The notes under the pieces were generated by a model. The model was not told the origin of the DNA. It made no database searches and saw nothing but the letters and a program-made list of their open reading frames with translations. A stretch of DNA of 64,000 bases from Azorhizobium doebereinerae UFLA1-100 (GTDB taxonomy: Bacteria; Pseudomonadota; Alphaproteobacteria; Rhizobiales; Xanthobacteraceae), in the NCBI RefSeq assembly GCF_000473085.1, contig NZ_AXBA01000027.1, positions 27,335 through 91,334 of the forward strand. Reading direction: 5' to 3'. This document shows, piece after piece, positions 33,879-43,183 of this stretch (position 1 is the stretch's first letter; every line of letters begins with the position of its first letter). The position numbers were made by a program, and so were the translations under genes.

Positions 33879-36800
33879 CACGCCGCTTCCCGCTGGCCGA
33901 TGCGCTCGACCGGATAGTGGTCGAGCACCTTCGTCAACACACCAGCGCCGGTCGCATTCGTCGGCACGAACATGCGCAGCTTCCAGGAGATGATTTCGCT
34001 GAAGAGGCCGTAGGCGCGCAGACGGTCGCGCATGGTGTCGGCGAAGCCTGACAGCTCGATCCGGTGAGCGCCCATGACCCGCACCCGATGGAGCTGCAAG
34101 CCGTCGGCGAGGTCGAGGATGGTGCGCCCCTCGATCAGCGCCGCGAAGGCCGCATCCGGCGTCAGGGTGATCGCCCCGGTCAGCGAGGCGTTCGCCGCCC
34201 AGGCCGGCGAGACCCTGCGGCCGATGATACGTTCGCCTGCGTCGGTCTGTAGCCGATAGACGCGCGTCGACTCGTTCGGCAGGCGCTTCCAGATTGGGAG
34301 CAGCAAGCCGGCGACGATGTGGATCGTGCTGTCGGCGAACTCGGGGACCTCCGACACTTCGCGAGTCCATGCCGCCGCGAACGCCTCGCGGTCGGCCGCC
34401 TGCCAATGGCTCTCGTCCAACATCTTCAGCGATGCGTGATGGTGTTCCATCGGCCGGATCAGCCGAACGCGGCGTTCGATCTCGCCGTCGTCGAGCATCA
34501 GGCTAGGCGCCGGGATTTGCACGGCGGCACGGCCCGAGCGCTCGTTGATCAGCAGCATGGCGCGGGGATCAGCGAGGTGATCGAGCGCCTCGTCCAGCGT
34601 CACCGGATGATCGCGCCGACGCTCGGTGATGGTGAGCAGCCGGGTCTCTGCGCCCGTCGCGGGATGGGTGTAGATCGCGCGGCGATCGGTGACGACGAAG
34701 CTCTCGGCCCGCAGTGTCTCCAAGCCGACGTCATAGACGCCGCTGGCGATGGCGTCCTCGATCTTGGCGTTGAGCAGTTGCTCGAACGCCGTGAACAGCA
34801 CGCCCTGAAGCTCGATGGTGAGCGCCAGCAGGCGGTTGAGGAAGGTCGTGATCGGCGGCAACTCATCCTTGATGCCGTTGGCGTCCATCAGTTTGAGGCC
34901 GGTGGCGTCCTCGAACATCTGGAGCGAGCAGTCTTCGATCTTGCCGCGCACGAGCAGCAGATAGAGCTGGCGCAGCGCGTCGCGAGCGTAGTGGGATTCG
35001 AGGTTGTCCTCGGGCCTGAACAATCCCTGTCCGCCGGTCTGGCGCTGACCGCGGGTGATGGCGCCCAGCGTGTCCAAGCGACGGGCGATGGTCGAGAGGA
35101 AGCGCTTCTCGGCCTTCACGTCGGTGGCGATCGGTCGGAAAAGCGGCGGCTGCGCCTGGTTGGTGCGGTTCGTCCGCCCGAGGCCCTGGATCGCGGCGTC
35201 GGCCTTCCAGCCGGGTTCGAGCAGATAGTGGACGCGCAGGCGGCGGTTCCGCGCCGACAGCTCGGCGTGGTAACTCCGGCCCGTCCCGCCCGCCTCCGAG
35301 AAGACGAGTATGCGCTTCAGGTCGTCCATGAAGGCGGCGGTCTCGGCGAGATTGGCGGAGGCGGCGCGGTTCTCGACGACGAGGCGGTCGCCCTTGCGCA
35401 CCACGCGGCGCGAGCGTCCGGTCACTTCGGCCACGAGGTCCGTGCCGAAGCGCTGGACGATCTGGTCGAGCGCGCCGGGCACTGGCGGTAGCGAAGCAAG
35501 CCGCTCGATCAGCTCGTTACGACGGGCGACGGCCTCGCGGCTCTCGACCGGCTGGCCGTCGCGGAAGACGGGCCGGGAGGAGAGATTGCCCTCACTGTCG
35601 GTGAACGGCTCGTAGAGCTGCACCGGGAAGGAATGCGCCAGGTAGTCGAGAACGTACTCGCGCGGCGTGATATCGACGCGAACGTCGCTCCATTCCTCGG
35701 TCGAGATCTCGGCGAGCCTGCGTTCCATCAGCGCCTCGCCGGTCGAGACGATCTGGATGACGGCGGCGTTGCCGTCCGCCAGATCCTGATCGATCGAACG
35801 GATCAGCGTCGGCGTCTTCATCGAGGTCAGCAGGTGGCCGAAGAAGCGCTGCTTGGCGCTCTCGAAAGCCGAGCGGGCGGCCGACTTCGCCTGGGCGTTC
35901 AGCGTGCCGGTCTCGCCGGTGATGTTGGCGGCCTGCATCGCCGCATCGAGGTGATTGTGGATGATGGCGAAGGCGCCGGCATAGGCGTCGTAGATGCGCC
36001 GCTGCTCATCGCTGAGCGGGTGCTCGATCAGCTCGTATTCGACGCCGTCATAGGAGAGCGATCGGGCGGTGTAGAGCCCGAGCGACCGGAGATCGCGGGC
36101 TAGCACCTCCATGGCGGCGACGCCGCCGGCCTCGATCGCCTCGACGAACTCGCCGCGGGTGGCGAAGGGAAAATCTTCGCCGCCCCAAAGGCCGAGCCGC
36201 TGGACATAGGCGAGATTGTGGACGGTGGTCGCGCCGGTGGCCGAGACATAGACCACGCGCGCGTCGGGCAGCGCGTGCTGCAAGCGCAAGCCCGCGCGGC
36301 CCTGCTGGGAGGGCGCGACATCGCCGCGTTCGCCCTTGCCGCCGCCGGCGTTCTGCATGGCATGGCTCTCGTCGAAAATGATCACTCCGTCGAAGTCGGA
36401 GCCTAACCATTCAACGATCTGGCGGACGCGCGAAAGCTTCTCGCCGCGGTCGTCGGACCGCAGCGTAGCGTAGGTTAAAAATAGGACGCCTTCGGCGAGC
36501 CGGATCGGCTTGCCCTGAGGGAAGCGCGAGAGGGGCGTGATGAGTAGGCGCTCCATGCCGAGCGCCGACCAGTCGCGCTGGGCGTCCTCGAGGAGCTTGT
36601 CGGACTTGGAGATCCAGACCGCTCTGCGGCGACCCTTCAGCCAGTTGTCCAAGATGATGCCAGCCGACTGGCGGCCTTTGCCGGCGCCGGTGCCGTCGCC
36701 CAGCATGAAGCCCCGCCGAAAGCGGACGGCGTTGGGCGCATCGTCCCGCGCGGCGGTGACGAGATCGAAGGTCTGGTCCACGGTCCAGGCGCCGACGAGA

Positions 36801-38212
36801 TAATCGCCATGCGCCTCGCCGGCATAGATCACCGTCTCGAGCTGGGCGTCGGACAGCAGCGCGCCGCTGACGAGATTGATCGGCAGGCGCGGCCGGTAGC
36901 TCGGTTTCGGCGGTGCGACCGAGGCCATGGCGGCGGACTGCACCAGCTTGGTCGGGTGAGCCTGGGCGCCTGGAATCCGGATCGATTGAAGCCGGTATTC
37001 CTCATAGATCGCATCGCTGAGACGCGCGCCCTCGGGCGGCGTCCAGTCGATCGTCTCATAGGAGAGATCGACCGCCTCAGGGCCAGCGATTGAGGGCCTG
37101 GCGGTTTGCGCGGCAGCGGCGCGGGCGAGATAGCCCCGCACGGTCCGCGGTGCGGCGACAGCCGACATGGGGATGGCGAGGCCGGTCGCAAGTGGCAGGC
37201 GGCTCGGAACGTGCTCCGCAATCCAACCCAACAAGGTCGCAACGTCGGGCGCTATGCCCCGTGATTCCGGCAGCGCCGCCGGGTTCTCGGCAGGGGCCTT
37301 GTCGATGACGATCAGCCGCGTGTCGATGGTCGTGCCATGCTTGGCGTAGATCGCACCGTCGATCGCAGCAGTGAACACGATGCGGCCGCGCTCTTGCAGG
37401 CGGACGAAGGCGTCGCGCCAGGCCGGGGCGTCGGGCGAAAAGTTCGCGCCGGTGATCGCCACCAGCCGCCCGCCATCGGCGAGGCGCGCGAGGGCCGAGG
37501 CGATGTGGCGATAGGTGGTGTCGGCCATGCGGCCGGACACATTCGCCATCGCCGAAAACGGCGGGTTCATCAGCACGACGCTCGGGACCACGGCCGGGTC
37601 GAGGTGATCGTCGATCTGGGCGGCGTCGAAGCGCGTGACGGCGACCGCCGGAAAGAGAGAGGAAAGCAGCGTCGCCCGGGTCTCGGCCAGTTCGTTCAGC
37701 ACGAGCGCGCCGCCGGCGATCTCGGCCAGAATGGCGAGGAGCCCAGTGCCGGCTGATGGCTCCAGCACGCGATCCGCCGGTCCGATGGCGGCCGCGGTCA
37801 GGGCCGCGAGACCGAGCGGGGTCGGCGTCGAGAACTGCTGGAAGGTCTCGCTCTCGGTCGAGCGGCGGGTGTGGGTGGGAAGAAGGTCGGCGATCTTGGC
37901 CAGGGCGGAAAGACGCAAACCCGGAGAGCCTGCTTTGCGGAACAGCGCCTTGCCGTATTTGCGGAGGAAGAGGACGGTCGCCGCCTCGCAGGAATCGTAG
38001 GCCGTTTTCCAGTCCCAGGCCCCAGAGGTGTCGGAGGCGCCGAAGGCCGCTTCCATGGCGGCGCGCAGGATCGCAGCGTCGATCCGCTGCCCGCGTTCGA
38101 GATGTGGGAGGAGCCGCTGGCCTGCGGCGAGGATCGCGCCGGACGTGTCAGGATGCAGGACAGCCGGCAGCAGAGCGGCCTGGTCGGCCGCGATCGGAGA
38201 AAGATCGTTCAT
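33878..38212 (-). CDS. Methylase-strawberry notch-type helicase fusion
   Basis: This 1444-residue protein combines an N-terminal Rossmann methyltransferase (about 115-310: FSTPTPLG, VLEPSAGTGLLAIL at 149-162, catalytic NPPF at 216-219) with a superfamily 2 helicase (about 430-1050: Walker A region GDGTGAGKGRQ near 505-515, DESH at 614-617, YVSATGATTVHNLAY, and a motif VI-like GLGRTNRTNQ). This arrangement with a strawberry-notch AAA and C-terminal domain is known from plasmids and ICEs and is thought to protect or remodel incoming DNA; the substrate is unknown. It is read in one frame without damage. MNDLSPIA at 38212 is chosen because it follows an SD-like GAGGGG. Confidence 0.88.
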   Translation of the reverse strand: MNDLSPIAADQAALLPAVLHPDTSGAILAAGQRLLPHLERGQRIDAAILRAAMEAAFGASDTSGAWDWKTAYDSCEAATVLFLRKYGKALFRKAGSPGLRLSALAKIADLLPTHTRRSTESETFQQFSTPTPLGLAALTAAAIGPADRVLEPSAGTGLLAILAEIAGGALVLNELAETRATLLSSLFPAVAVTRFDAAQIDDHLDPAVVPSVVLMNPPFSAMANVSGRMADTTYRHIASALARLADGGRLVAITGANFSPDAPAWRDAFVRLQERGRIVFTAAIDGAIYAKHGTTIDTRLIVIDKAPAENPAALPESRGIAPDVATLLGWIAEHVPSRLPLATGLAIPMSAVAAPRTVRGYLARAAAAQTARPSIAGPEAVDLSYETIDWTPPEGARLSDAIYEEYRLQSIRIPGAQAHPTKLVQSAAMASVAPPKPSYRPRLPINLVSGALLSDAQLETVIYAGEAHGDYLVGAWTVDQTFDLVTAARDDAPNAVRFRRGFMLGDGTGAGKGRQSAGIILDNWLKGRRRAVWISKSDKLLEDAQRDWSALGMERLLITPLSRFPQGKPIRLAEGVLFLTYATLRSDDRGEKLSRVRQIVEWLGSDFDGVIIFDESHAMQNAGGGKGERGDVAPSQQGRAGLRLQHALPDARVVYVSATGATTVHNLAYVQRLGLWGGEDFPFATRGEFVEAIEAGGVAAMEVLARDLRSLGLYTARSLSYDGVEYELIEHPLSDEQRRIYDAYAGAFAIIHNHLDAAMQAANITGETGTLNAQAKSAARSAFESAKQRFFGHLLTSMKTPTLIRSIDQDLADGNAAVIQIVSTGEALMERRLAEISTEEWSDVRVDITPREYVLDYLAHSFPVQLYEPFTDSEGNLSSRPVFRDGQPVESREAVARRNELIERLASLPPVPGALDQIVQRFGTDLVAEVTGRSRRVVRKGDRLVVENRAASANLAETAAFMDDLKRILVFSEAGGTGRSYHAELSARNRRLRVHYLLEPGWKADAAIQGLGRTNRTNQAQPPLFRPIATDVKAEKRFLSTIARRLDTLGAITRGQRQTGGQGLFRPEDNLESHYARDALRQLYLLLVRGKIEDCSLQMFEDATGLKLMDANGIKDELPPITTFLNRLLALTIELQGVLFTAFEQLLNAKIEDAIASGVYDVGLETLRAESFVVTDRRAIYTHPATGAETRLLTITERRRDHPVTLDEALDHLADPRAMLLINERSGRAAVQIPAPSLMLDDGEIERRVRLIRPMEHHHASLKMLDESHWQAADREAFAAAWTREVSEVPEFADSTIHIVAGLLLPIWKRLPNESTRVYRLQTDAGERIIGRRVSPAWAANASLTGAITLTPDAAFAALIEGRTILDLADGLQLHRVRVMGAHRIELSGFADTMRDRLRAYGLFSEIISWKLRMFVPTNATGAGVLTKVLDHYPVERIGQREAA

Positions 38213-38343
38213 GAGGGGAGCCTCGGGAGAGCGGAGACGGGCGAGCCGGCCGGCGCTCTCTCTCGGACCGCACCGGCTCAAACCCCTGCCGGCCAACCTC
38301 TCCCTCTCGGCGTCGCAACGAAGAGGGAGCCTAGAAAGGCAAT

Positions 38344-38395
38344 AAAAAAGGGCCCGACCTCCGGACTTGGTCCGAGGCCGAGCCCCTTCTTGTTA
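38344..38395 (-). terminator. Intrinsic terminator after 188-residue gene
   Basis: On the minus strand, just after the stop at 38401, a long GC-rich stem (GGGGCTCGGCCTCGGAC, short loop, GTCCGGAGGTCGGGCCC with small bulges) is followed directly by TTTTTT (38349-38344). This is a classical Rho-independent terminator. Confidence 0.8.
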
Positions 38396-38400
38396 AGCGG

Positions 38401-38967
38401 TTAGTTCGCGGCGGCCGACTTGTTGATCGCAGCTGCCATCGCTTCGACCAACCGTTCGAAGCGGATCGGATCACGCAATGCGTCTTTCAGATCCTCAGCC
38501 CACGCGGGGTTGGCCGACGTCCATTTCAGCAACGCCGGCGTGCTAACGCCGCGATGTTTGATGAGGAAATTTGAGATCTTGGCGGGGACGCGCGCCGCCA
38601 CGAATGTTGCATTCGGCGGCTTGGCGCGCGCCAAGATGACGAATGCACGCGACAGCCCTTGTAAATCGTCTTCGTCGGCGAGTCGCGTCATGAGCTCCAG
38701 GACGGCGCCCGACTCTGTCGTGTAGGCCGCCGAGCCTTGCTCAGAGATCGCTTTCGCGATCCGGAGTTCGGTATCCATGTTGATCATTTGTACTTCCTTG
38801 CTTAGGCCGTGAAGCGCTTCCGCTCTCTTGCGGCGCTCCGCGGCGAGTTTTCGAACATCTTCAGCGTCCGCCTCGGTCGGCACCCAGACCTTCACTTCCT
38901 GCCAACCTTCGGCGACTCGAACGTCCCGCTGGCGCCGGGCGCGCTCTGCAATGGTGTTGTCTGCCAT
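38401..38967 (-). CDS. Putative ribbon-helix-helix regulator
   Basis: This 188-residue protein has an N-terminal pattern typical of RHH proteins (RVAEGWQEVKVWVPTEADAE, DVRKLAAERRKRAEAL) and a helical C-terminal domain of unknown type (LELMTRLADEDDLQGLSRAF, FLIKHRGVSTPALLKWTSAN). It has its own promoter with a 17-bp-arm inverted repeat (38977-39020) and its own terminator, so it forms an independent unit between parB-linked genes and the helicase gene. Autorepression through the inverted repeat is likely. MADNTIAE at 38967 is used as start. Confidence 0.65.
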   Translation of the reverse strand: MADNTIAERARRQRDVRVAEGWQEVKVWVPTEADAEDVRKLAAERRKRAEALHGLSKEVQMINMDTELRIAKAISEQGSAAYTTESGAVLELMTRLADEDDLQGLSRAFVILARAKPPNATFVAARVPAKISNFLIKHRGVSTPALLKWTSANPAWAEDLKDALRDPIRFERLVEAMAAAINKSAAAN

Positions 38968-38976
38968 AGCCTCGCT

Positions 38977-39024
38977 CCGTGAGTGAACTACGGATGATAT
39001 AGGCCGTAGTCCACTCACGGTCAA
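38977..39024 (-). promoter_or_regulatory. Promoter with large palindromic operator
   Basis: CCGTGAGTGAACTACGG (38977-38993) and CCGTAGTCCACTCACGG (39004-39020) are inverted with 16 of 17 matches around a 10-bp spacer. On the minus strand TTGACC (39024-39019), a 17-bp gap and TATATC (39001-38996) form a sigma70-like promoter whose -10 lies in the spacer. Binding to the repeat would block the promoter of the 188-residue gene. Confidence 0.72.
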
Positions 39025-39036
39025 TCCAGGCTCGTG

Positions 39037-39453
39037 CTAAATTTCGTGATCGGCCTCGACATCAGGATCATTCTCATCCGCCAAGATCGCCTCGGCCTTG
39101 GCGATCGCAGCGCGGAGGCTCTGGCGCCAGGACACGTCGGACGGGCCGGCGTCCGCTGGGTGGGCGAATACCTTGAGCAGGCCTAGCAGCATCTCGAAAT
39201 GGTTGGCCTTTCGCTGGAGCTGTTCGTCGAACTGCGACGGGACGGCGAGCGCTCGGCCGCTATAGGCGGCGTTGCGGCCATCCCAGACGCCGGTGACGTA
39301 GGTGTCGCCGGAGGTTTCGACGTCGGATTTCTCGTCGTCCCAGCCCTCGTCGGCGATAGCGAGCGCACAGGCGGCTTCGAAAGTTTCAGCCTCATAGCTG
39401 CGCTGCCGATAGACCGGCAGGCGGTAGGTGGTCTCGATGGTGAAGACGGGCAT
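39037..39453 (-). CDS. Hypothetical protein downstream of parB
   Basis: This 138-residue acidic protein begins MPVFTIETTYRLPVYRQRSY and has FEAACALAIADEGWDDEKSD and GDTYVTGVWDGRNAAYSGRA; the C-terminal half is helical (QLQRKANHFEMLLGLLKVFA). The N-terminal part resembles small plasmid proteins found next to ParB/DUF1738 genes; I know no function. GGAGG before ATG 39453 supports the start. It is separated from parB by a terminator hairpin (39522-39549). Confidence 0.7.
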   Translation of the reverse strand: MPVFTIETTYRLPVYRQRSYEAETFEAACALAIADEGWDDEKSDVETSGDTYVTGVWDGRNAAYSGRALAVPSQFDEQLQRKANHFEMLLGLLKVFAHPADAGPSDVSWRQSLRAAIAKAEAILADENDPDVEADHEI

Positions 39454-39521
39454 GCGGCCCTCCTGAAACAAAAGCGCCCGGCGTGTGGGCCGGGCTGTCG
39501 GGTTGGTTGAGGGGAAAGGAT

Positions 39522-39549
39522 GCGCGGGGCGGGCAAAACCGCCCCGCGC
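39522..39549 (-). terminator. Terminator hairpin after parB-like gene
   Basis: GCGCGGGGCGG (39522-39532) pairs perfectly with CCGCCCCGCGC (39539-39549) around GCAAAA, 8 bp after the parB-like stop. The minus-strand sequence after the stem has only a weak T-rich stretch (CCTTTCCC). Confidence 0.65.
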
Positions 39550-39556
39550 GATCGAG

Positions 39557-41698
39557 TTACTCAGCCGCGATCGTCTGAGGCTCGTCTTCTGCTTGCTCGG
39601 AAGGCTCGTCCTCGTCTCCGGCGAGGAATTCCGGCAGCGCCTCGCCCTCGCCTCCGTCACCGATCTGGTCGGCTGACGGCGCTTCATCATCGACGGTGCG
39701 CAGCGGCTCTGGCAGCCAGAGGCTGTCGGCGAGAAGCCGCTCGGCCTCCTTGGCCATGTCGCCCTTCTTCAGATGGTCGATGAGCTGGGCGGCGCGCTCG
39801 CCTGCGCCTTCGCGAACCGCTTCGAGGATGCGGCGCTTCGGCACGCGGCCGAGATAGTTCTCGACGGTCGGACGCCATCCGACCTCCACCATGTCGAGAC
39901 CGACGGCCCGGGCGATGCGGTTGGCCTCGCCGATGCGCTGCTCGACACCGTGGGACGAAATACTGGCGCCATAGCGGTCGGCCTTCTCGTAGAGCGCGTT
40001 GACCCCGAACGAGGCGCAATGCGCGAAGAGGGCGGCCTGGTCGTCGCCGGTCAGGGTGGTGAGCCAGTCCCAGAGATCGGCTCGATCCTTCGGCAGTCGC
40101 TCCTCCCAGCTCTTGTGGCGTTCAGAGATCGCCTTGGCCGTCGGCGTGTCCTTCAGGCCCTGCGCCTGGATCGGGAAGGTAACGCTGCGAACGGCAACCT
40201 CCATGGCGCTGCCGGATGCGAAGTAGCGCGAGAAGACATCCAGGCAGAACTTGTGCAGAACCGCCTGGAACGCGACCGACGGCGTGGTCGCGAGCTTGTC
40301 GCGCAGCGCCAGCGTCCGTTCCGCGGTCAGCTCGGTCACAAGGCGGTCGGGCAGCGGCTTCACGACGTCGTCGTCCTCGTCCTCCGGTTCGGAAACCTGG
40401 CCGCCGATGGTGATGACCCCGCGCTGGATCGCCCGCGCGCCGGGTTCCACGCCGTCCGGGTTTGCCGCGCCGGTTTCATCATCGCCATCCTGTCCGGGCT
40501 CCACGATGGGCGCCTCATCCTCGAGCCGGACGTAGCCACGGTCGACCGATAGAGCGCCTTCGGAATCGATGCTGACGAAGACGCCGGCACGGGCGATGTC
40601 GGTTGGGTCGAAAGTGACCGGACGATCGTCGAAGGCGGCGAGCGCCATTTCGATTTCGCCGAGCCGCTCGTCTACCTCGTCGGGCAGCTCGTCTGCCCCG
40701 TCATACTCGGCTTCGAGCTTGGCGTATTCGGCGTTGAGCGCGTCGATTGTCGCCTGCTCCTCGGGCGAAAGGTCGGCAGCCACTCCCTCCAACGCACGGA
40801 GCCCGCGCGTGTGGCCATAGGGGAAATCGACCGCGACCTCGATCCACTTCCAGCCCTCGGCCGCGATCTTCTCGGCCTCGGTCTTCAGCTTCTCAGCGAA
40901 GAGGCCATCGAGCAGCGCCACGTCTTCGAGCCAGCCGCCGTCGTCGGACTGGAACAAGTCGCGCAGCACCACGCCACCGGCCGCCTCGTAGGCATCGAGA
41001 CTGACGAATACCGCCCGGCGGTCCGAGGCACGCACCGTCTTCTCCGTCAGCATGCGGCGGATCTGATAGGGTTCCTTTTGCCAGGATCCGGAGATCGCCT
41101 GCCACACCTGCTCCTGGCGCGCATGGTCGGACGTGACGGTGAACGCCATCAACTGCTCCAGCGACATGCCGTCCTCGGCGTAGAGGTCGAGCAGGGTCGG
41201 CGAGACGGACGCCAGGCGGAGGCGCTGCTTCACGACGTTCACGCCGACGAAGAACGCCGCGGCGATGTCCTCCTCAGAGCGTCCCTTCGCGCGCAGGACC
41301 TGGAAGGCGCGGAACTGGTCGAGCGGATGCAGCGGCGCACGCTGGATGTTCTCTGCCAGCGAATCGTCCTCGCCGAGGATGTCGGTTCCAGGATCGCGGA
41401 CCACGCACGGAACCGGCGCGGTCTTCGCCAGCCGCTTCTGCTTCACCAGCAGCTCGAGCGCCCGGTAGCGGCGGCCGCCGGCCGGAATCTCGAACGTGCC
41501 GGTCTCGGCGCCCTCGGCGTCGAGAACCGGCCGGACGTTGAGGCTCTGAAGCAGCGTGCGCCTTGCGATGTCCTCGGCCAGCTCCTCGATCGAGACGCCG
41601 GCCTTCACGCGCCGGACGTTGGACTGAGACAGAACCAGCTTGTTGAAGGGGATGTCGCGCGAGGACGACAGGGTGATCTTCTGAACAGCAATAGCCAT
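39557..41698 (-). CDS. Large ParB/RepB-like nuclease-domain protein
   Basis: This 713-residue protein starts with a ParB/Srx-like N-terminal domain (about 15-125: IPFNKLVLSQSNVRRVKAGV, FEIPAGGRRYRALELLVKQK, DSLAENIQRAPLHPLDQFRA) and continues with the ParB helix-turn-helix (AAFFVGVNVVKQRLRLASVS). The C-terminal 500 residues are acidic and not seen in chromosomal ParB. Such long ParB-like proteins are common in alphaproteobacterial plasmids and ICEs; a role in DNA maintenance or gene control is likely, but partition with the distant ParA (23320) is unproven. The 5' leader has a conserved stem-loop at the ribosome site. Confidence 0.88.
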   Translation of the reverse strand: MAIAVQKITLSSSRDIPFNKLVLSQSNVRRVKAGVSIEELAEDIARRTLLQSLNVRPVLDAEGAETGTFEIPAGGRRYRALELLVKQKRLAKTAPVPCVVRDPGTDILGEDDSLAENIQRAPLHPLDQFRAFQVLRAKGRSEEDIAAAFFVGVNVVKQRLRLASVSPTLLDLYAEDGMSLEQLMAFTVTSDHARQEQVWQAISGSWQKEPYQIRRMLTEKTVRASDRRAVFVSLDAYEAAGGVVLRDLFQSDDGGWLEDVALLDGLFAEKLKTEAEKIAAEGWKWIEVAVDFPYGHTRGLRALEGVAADLSPEEQATIDALNAEYAKLEAEYDGADELPDEVDERLGEIEMALAAFDDRPVTFDPTDIARAGVFVSIDSEGALSVDRGYVRLEDEAPIVEPGQDGDDETGAANPDGVEPGARAIQRGVITIGGQVSEPEDEDDDVVKPLPDRLVTELTAERTLALRDKLATTPSVAFQAVLHKFCLDVFSRYFASGSAMEVAVRSVTFPIQAQGLKDTPTAKAISERHKSWEERLPKDRADLWDWLTTLTGDDQAALFAHCASFGVNALYEKADRYGASISSHGVEQRIGEANRIARAVGLDMVEVGWRPTVENYLGRVPKRRILEAVREGAGERAAQLIDHLKKGDMAKEAERLLADSLWLPEPLRTVDDEAPSADQIGDGGEGEALPEFLAGDEDEPSEQAEDEPQTIAAE

Positions 41699-41713
41699 CG
41701 GGATGTACTCCGC

Positions 41714-41753
41714 GACGGGCGCCGGGAGACTCTCTCTCGGCTTCCAACCCGTC
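41714..41753 (-). ncRNA. Stem-loop leader upstream of parB-like gene (type A)
   Basis: GACGGG (41714-41719) pairs with CCCGTC (41748-41753) around 28 bases. Read on the minus strand, the loop has an inner stem GCCG/CGGC with GAGA/TCTC. The 3' side of the outer stem runs directly into GCGGAG, the ribosome binding site, 15 bases from ATG. The ardC leader (44154-44193) has exactly the same spacing with compensating changes. Translational control of antirestriction and maintenance genes is suggested. Confidence 0.6.
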
Positions 41754-41925
41754 ACAAAGACCGGCGCAGCCCTCTTCCTTTCGGACCGCCGCGCGGGGCC
41801 TGGCGCCGCGGTAGAAGCCCCCGGCCGTCGATGCCCGCAGGAACAGGCGGCGCGCGGGACCTCCCTTAAAGAGCCGCTCCATTGCTAAGATGGCGTCAGG
41901 GCACGTTCGTCGGGGATAAAGCGTA

Positions 41926-43179
41926 ATGGCAAAACGGATCATCACGGTCTTCTACGCTTGGCAGAGCGACCGGGATCAGAAAGGAAATCGACACTTCATC
42001 CGTCGCGCTCTCGACGAAGCCGCCAAGCGCATCAATGATGATGATGCCCTGGCGGTTGAGATTAAGGTCGATGCGGATACGGAGGGCGTCCTGGGCACGC
42101 CCCCGGTGACTGAAACGATCCTCAAAAAGATTGGCGCATCAGACATTTTCGTGCCGGACCTGACCTTCATCGCGCAAACCGACGCGGGTAAGCTGACCCC
42201 CAACCCCAACGTCATGGCCGAATATGGCTACGCGCTTCGCGCGCTGACGTTCGAGGCGATGATGCCGGTCATGAACACACATTATGGCGCGCCAACTGAG
42301 CTGCCGTTCGACCTGGGCCATGTTCGCCATCCCACCCAGTATGATTTGCCGCCCGCTAGCCCCGACGGAGCACGGCGTGCAGCCCGGGCGGTCCTCTCCG
42401 AAAAGTTTGAAGCCATCGTGAGGTTGATGGCCCAGAATATTCTCAGCAAAGCGCGCACGGATAATCCGTTTGTGCCCACCGCACCGGTCCGGCCGCCCGC
42501 CTTTTTCTTTCAGCCCGGCGATGTGCTGGTGAATTTTGGCTATCCCGGCGAGCAGGAGATGCGGTTCAAAAGAAATCGGGCCATCTTTCTGCGGCTCTAT
42601 CCGACCTATGCGGATCAGCCACGTGTCGGCTTGAGCCGGGCAATTGAGGTCGCCCAGCGATTGATGCCGCTGCAGCGCGTGATCACGTCCCTGCACAACC
42701 GCAACGACTGGGGCGCTATCAATCTCCAGCCACATGGCGACGGTATTACAAGCTTCACCCAGATCTTCGAGACCGGCGAACTTTGGGGCGCGAGCGAAGA
42801 GCCGTTCAGAACGGGCAACCCGTCATTTGTCGCAGCGATCGGCGTGGAAAAGGCGTTCGTGGCGGCTTTGGAGAACCACCGTCTTGTTTACGAGAGAGAA
42901 CTCAAGCTCCGCCCGCCCTGTACCGTCGAGTTCGGAGCAGTCGGCCTGACGGATCAGCACCTGCTTGTGCCCAGTGTCGAATTTCCTTCGGGGAAATATG
43001 CGGGACCGATCCGAAAGGACAGCTTTTGCCGGTCGTTCCAACTAGGCAGCTTCGACGCGACGGAGTGGACGTCCGCCCTCAGAGATTTTCTCATCGACTT
43101 CTATGACCTGGCGGCGGTGGACCGGTCGAAGGTTCTCACGGACGCCATCGTCGCGGCGAACCAACTGCCCCCGCGCTAA
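41926..43179 (+). CDS. TIR-like domain protein, probable defence effector
   Basis: The N-terminal 130 residues have the pattern of TIR-like nucleotide-binding domains: ITVFYAWQSDRDQKGNRHFI, VDADTEGVLGTPPVTETILK, KIGASDIFVPDLTFI and TPNPNVMAEYGYALRAL, with Glu99 at the position of the catalytic Glu of TIR NADases. The remaining 290 residues show no familiar domain. TIR enzymes that cleave NAD or act on cyclic nucleotides are common in phage defence; whether this one is active is inference. It is a single plus-strand gene placed between minus-strand parB and ardC, ending 4 bp from the ardC stop, so it looks like inserted cargo. Confidence 0.75.
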   Translation: MAKRIITVFYAWQSDRDQKGNRHFIRRALDEAAKRINDDDALAVEIKVDADTEGVLGTPPVTETILKKIGASDIFVPDLTFIAQTDAGKLTPNPNVMAEYGYALRALTFEAMMPVMNTHYGAPTELPFDLGHVRHPTQYDLPPASPDGARRAARAVLSEKFEAIVRLMAQNILSKARTDNPFVPTAPVRPPAFFFQPGDVLVNFGYPGEQEMRFKRNRAIFLRLYPTYADQPRVGLSRAIEVAQRLMPLQRVITSLHNRNDWGAINLQPHGDGITSFTQIFETGELWGASEEPFRTGNPSFVAAIGVEKAFVAALENHRLVYERELKLRPPCTVEFGAVGLTDQHLLVPSVEFPSGKYAGPIRKDSFCRSFQLGSFDATEWTSALRDFLIDFYDLAAVDRSKVLTDAIVAANQLPPR

Positions 43180-43183
43180 CCCG

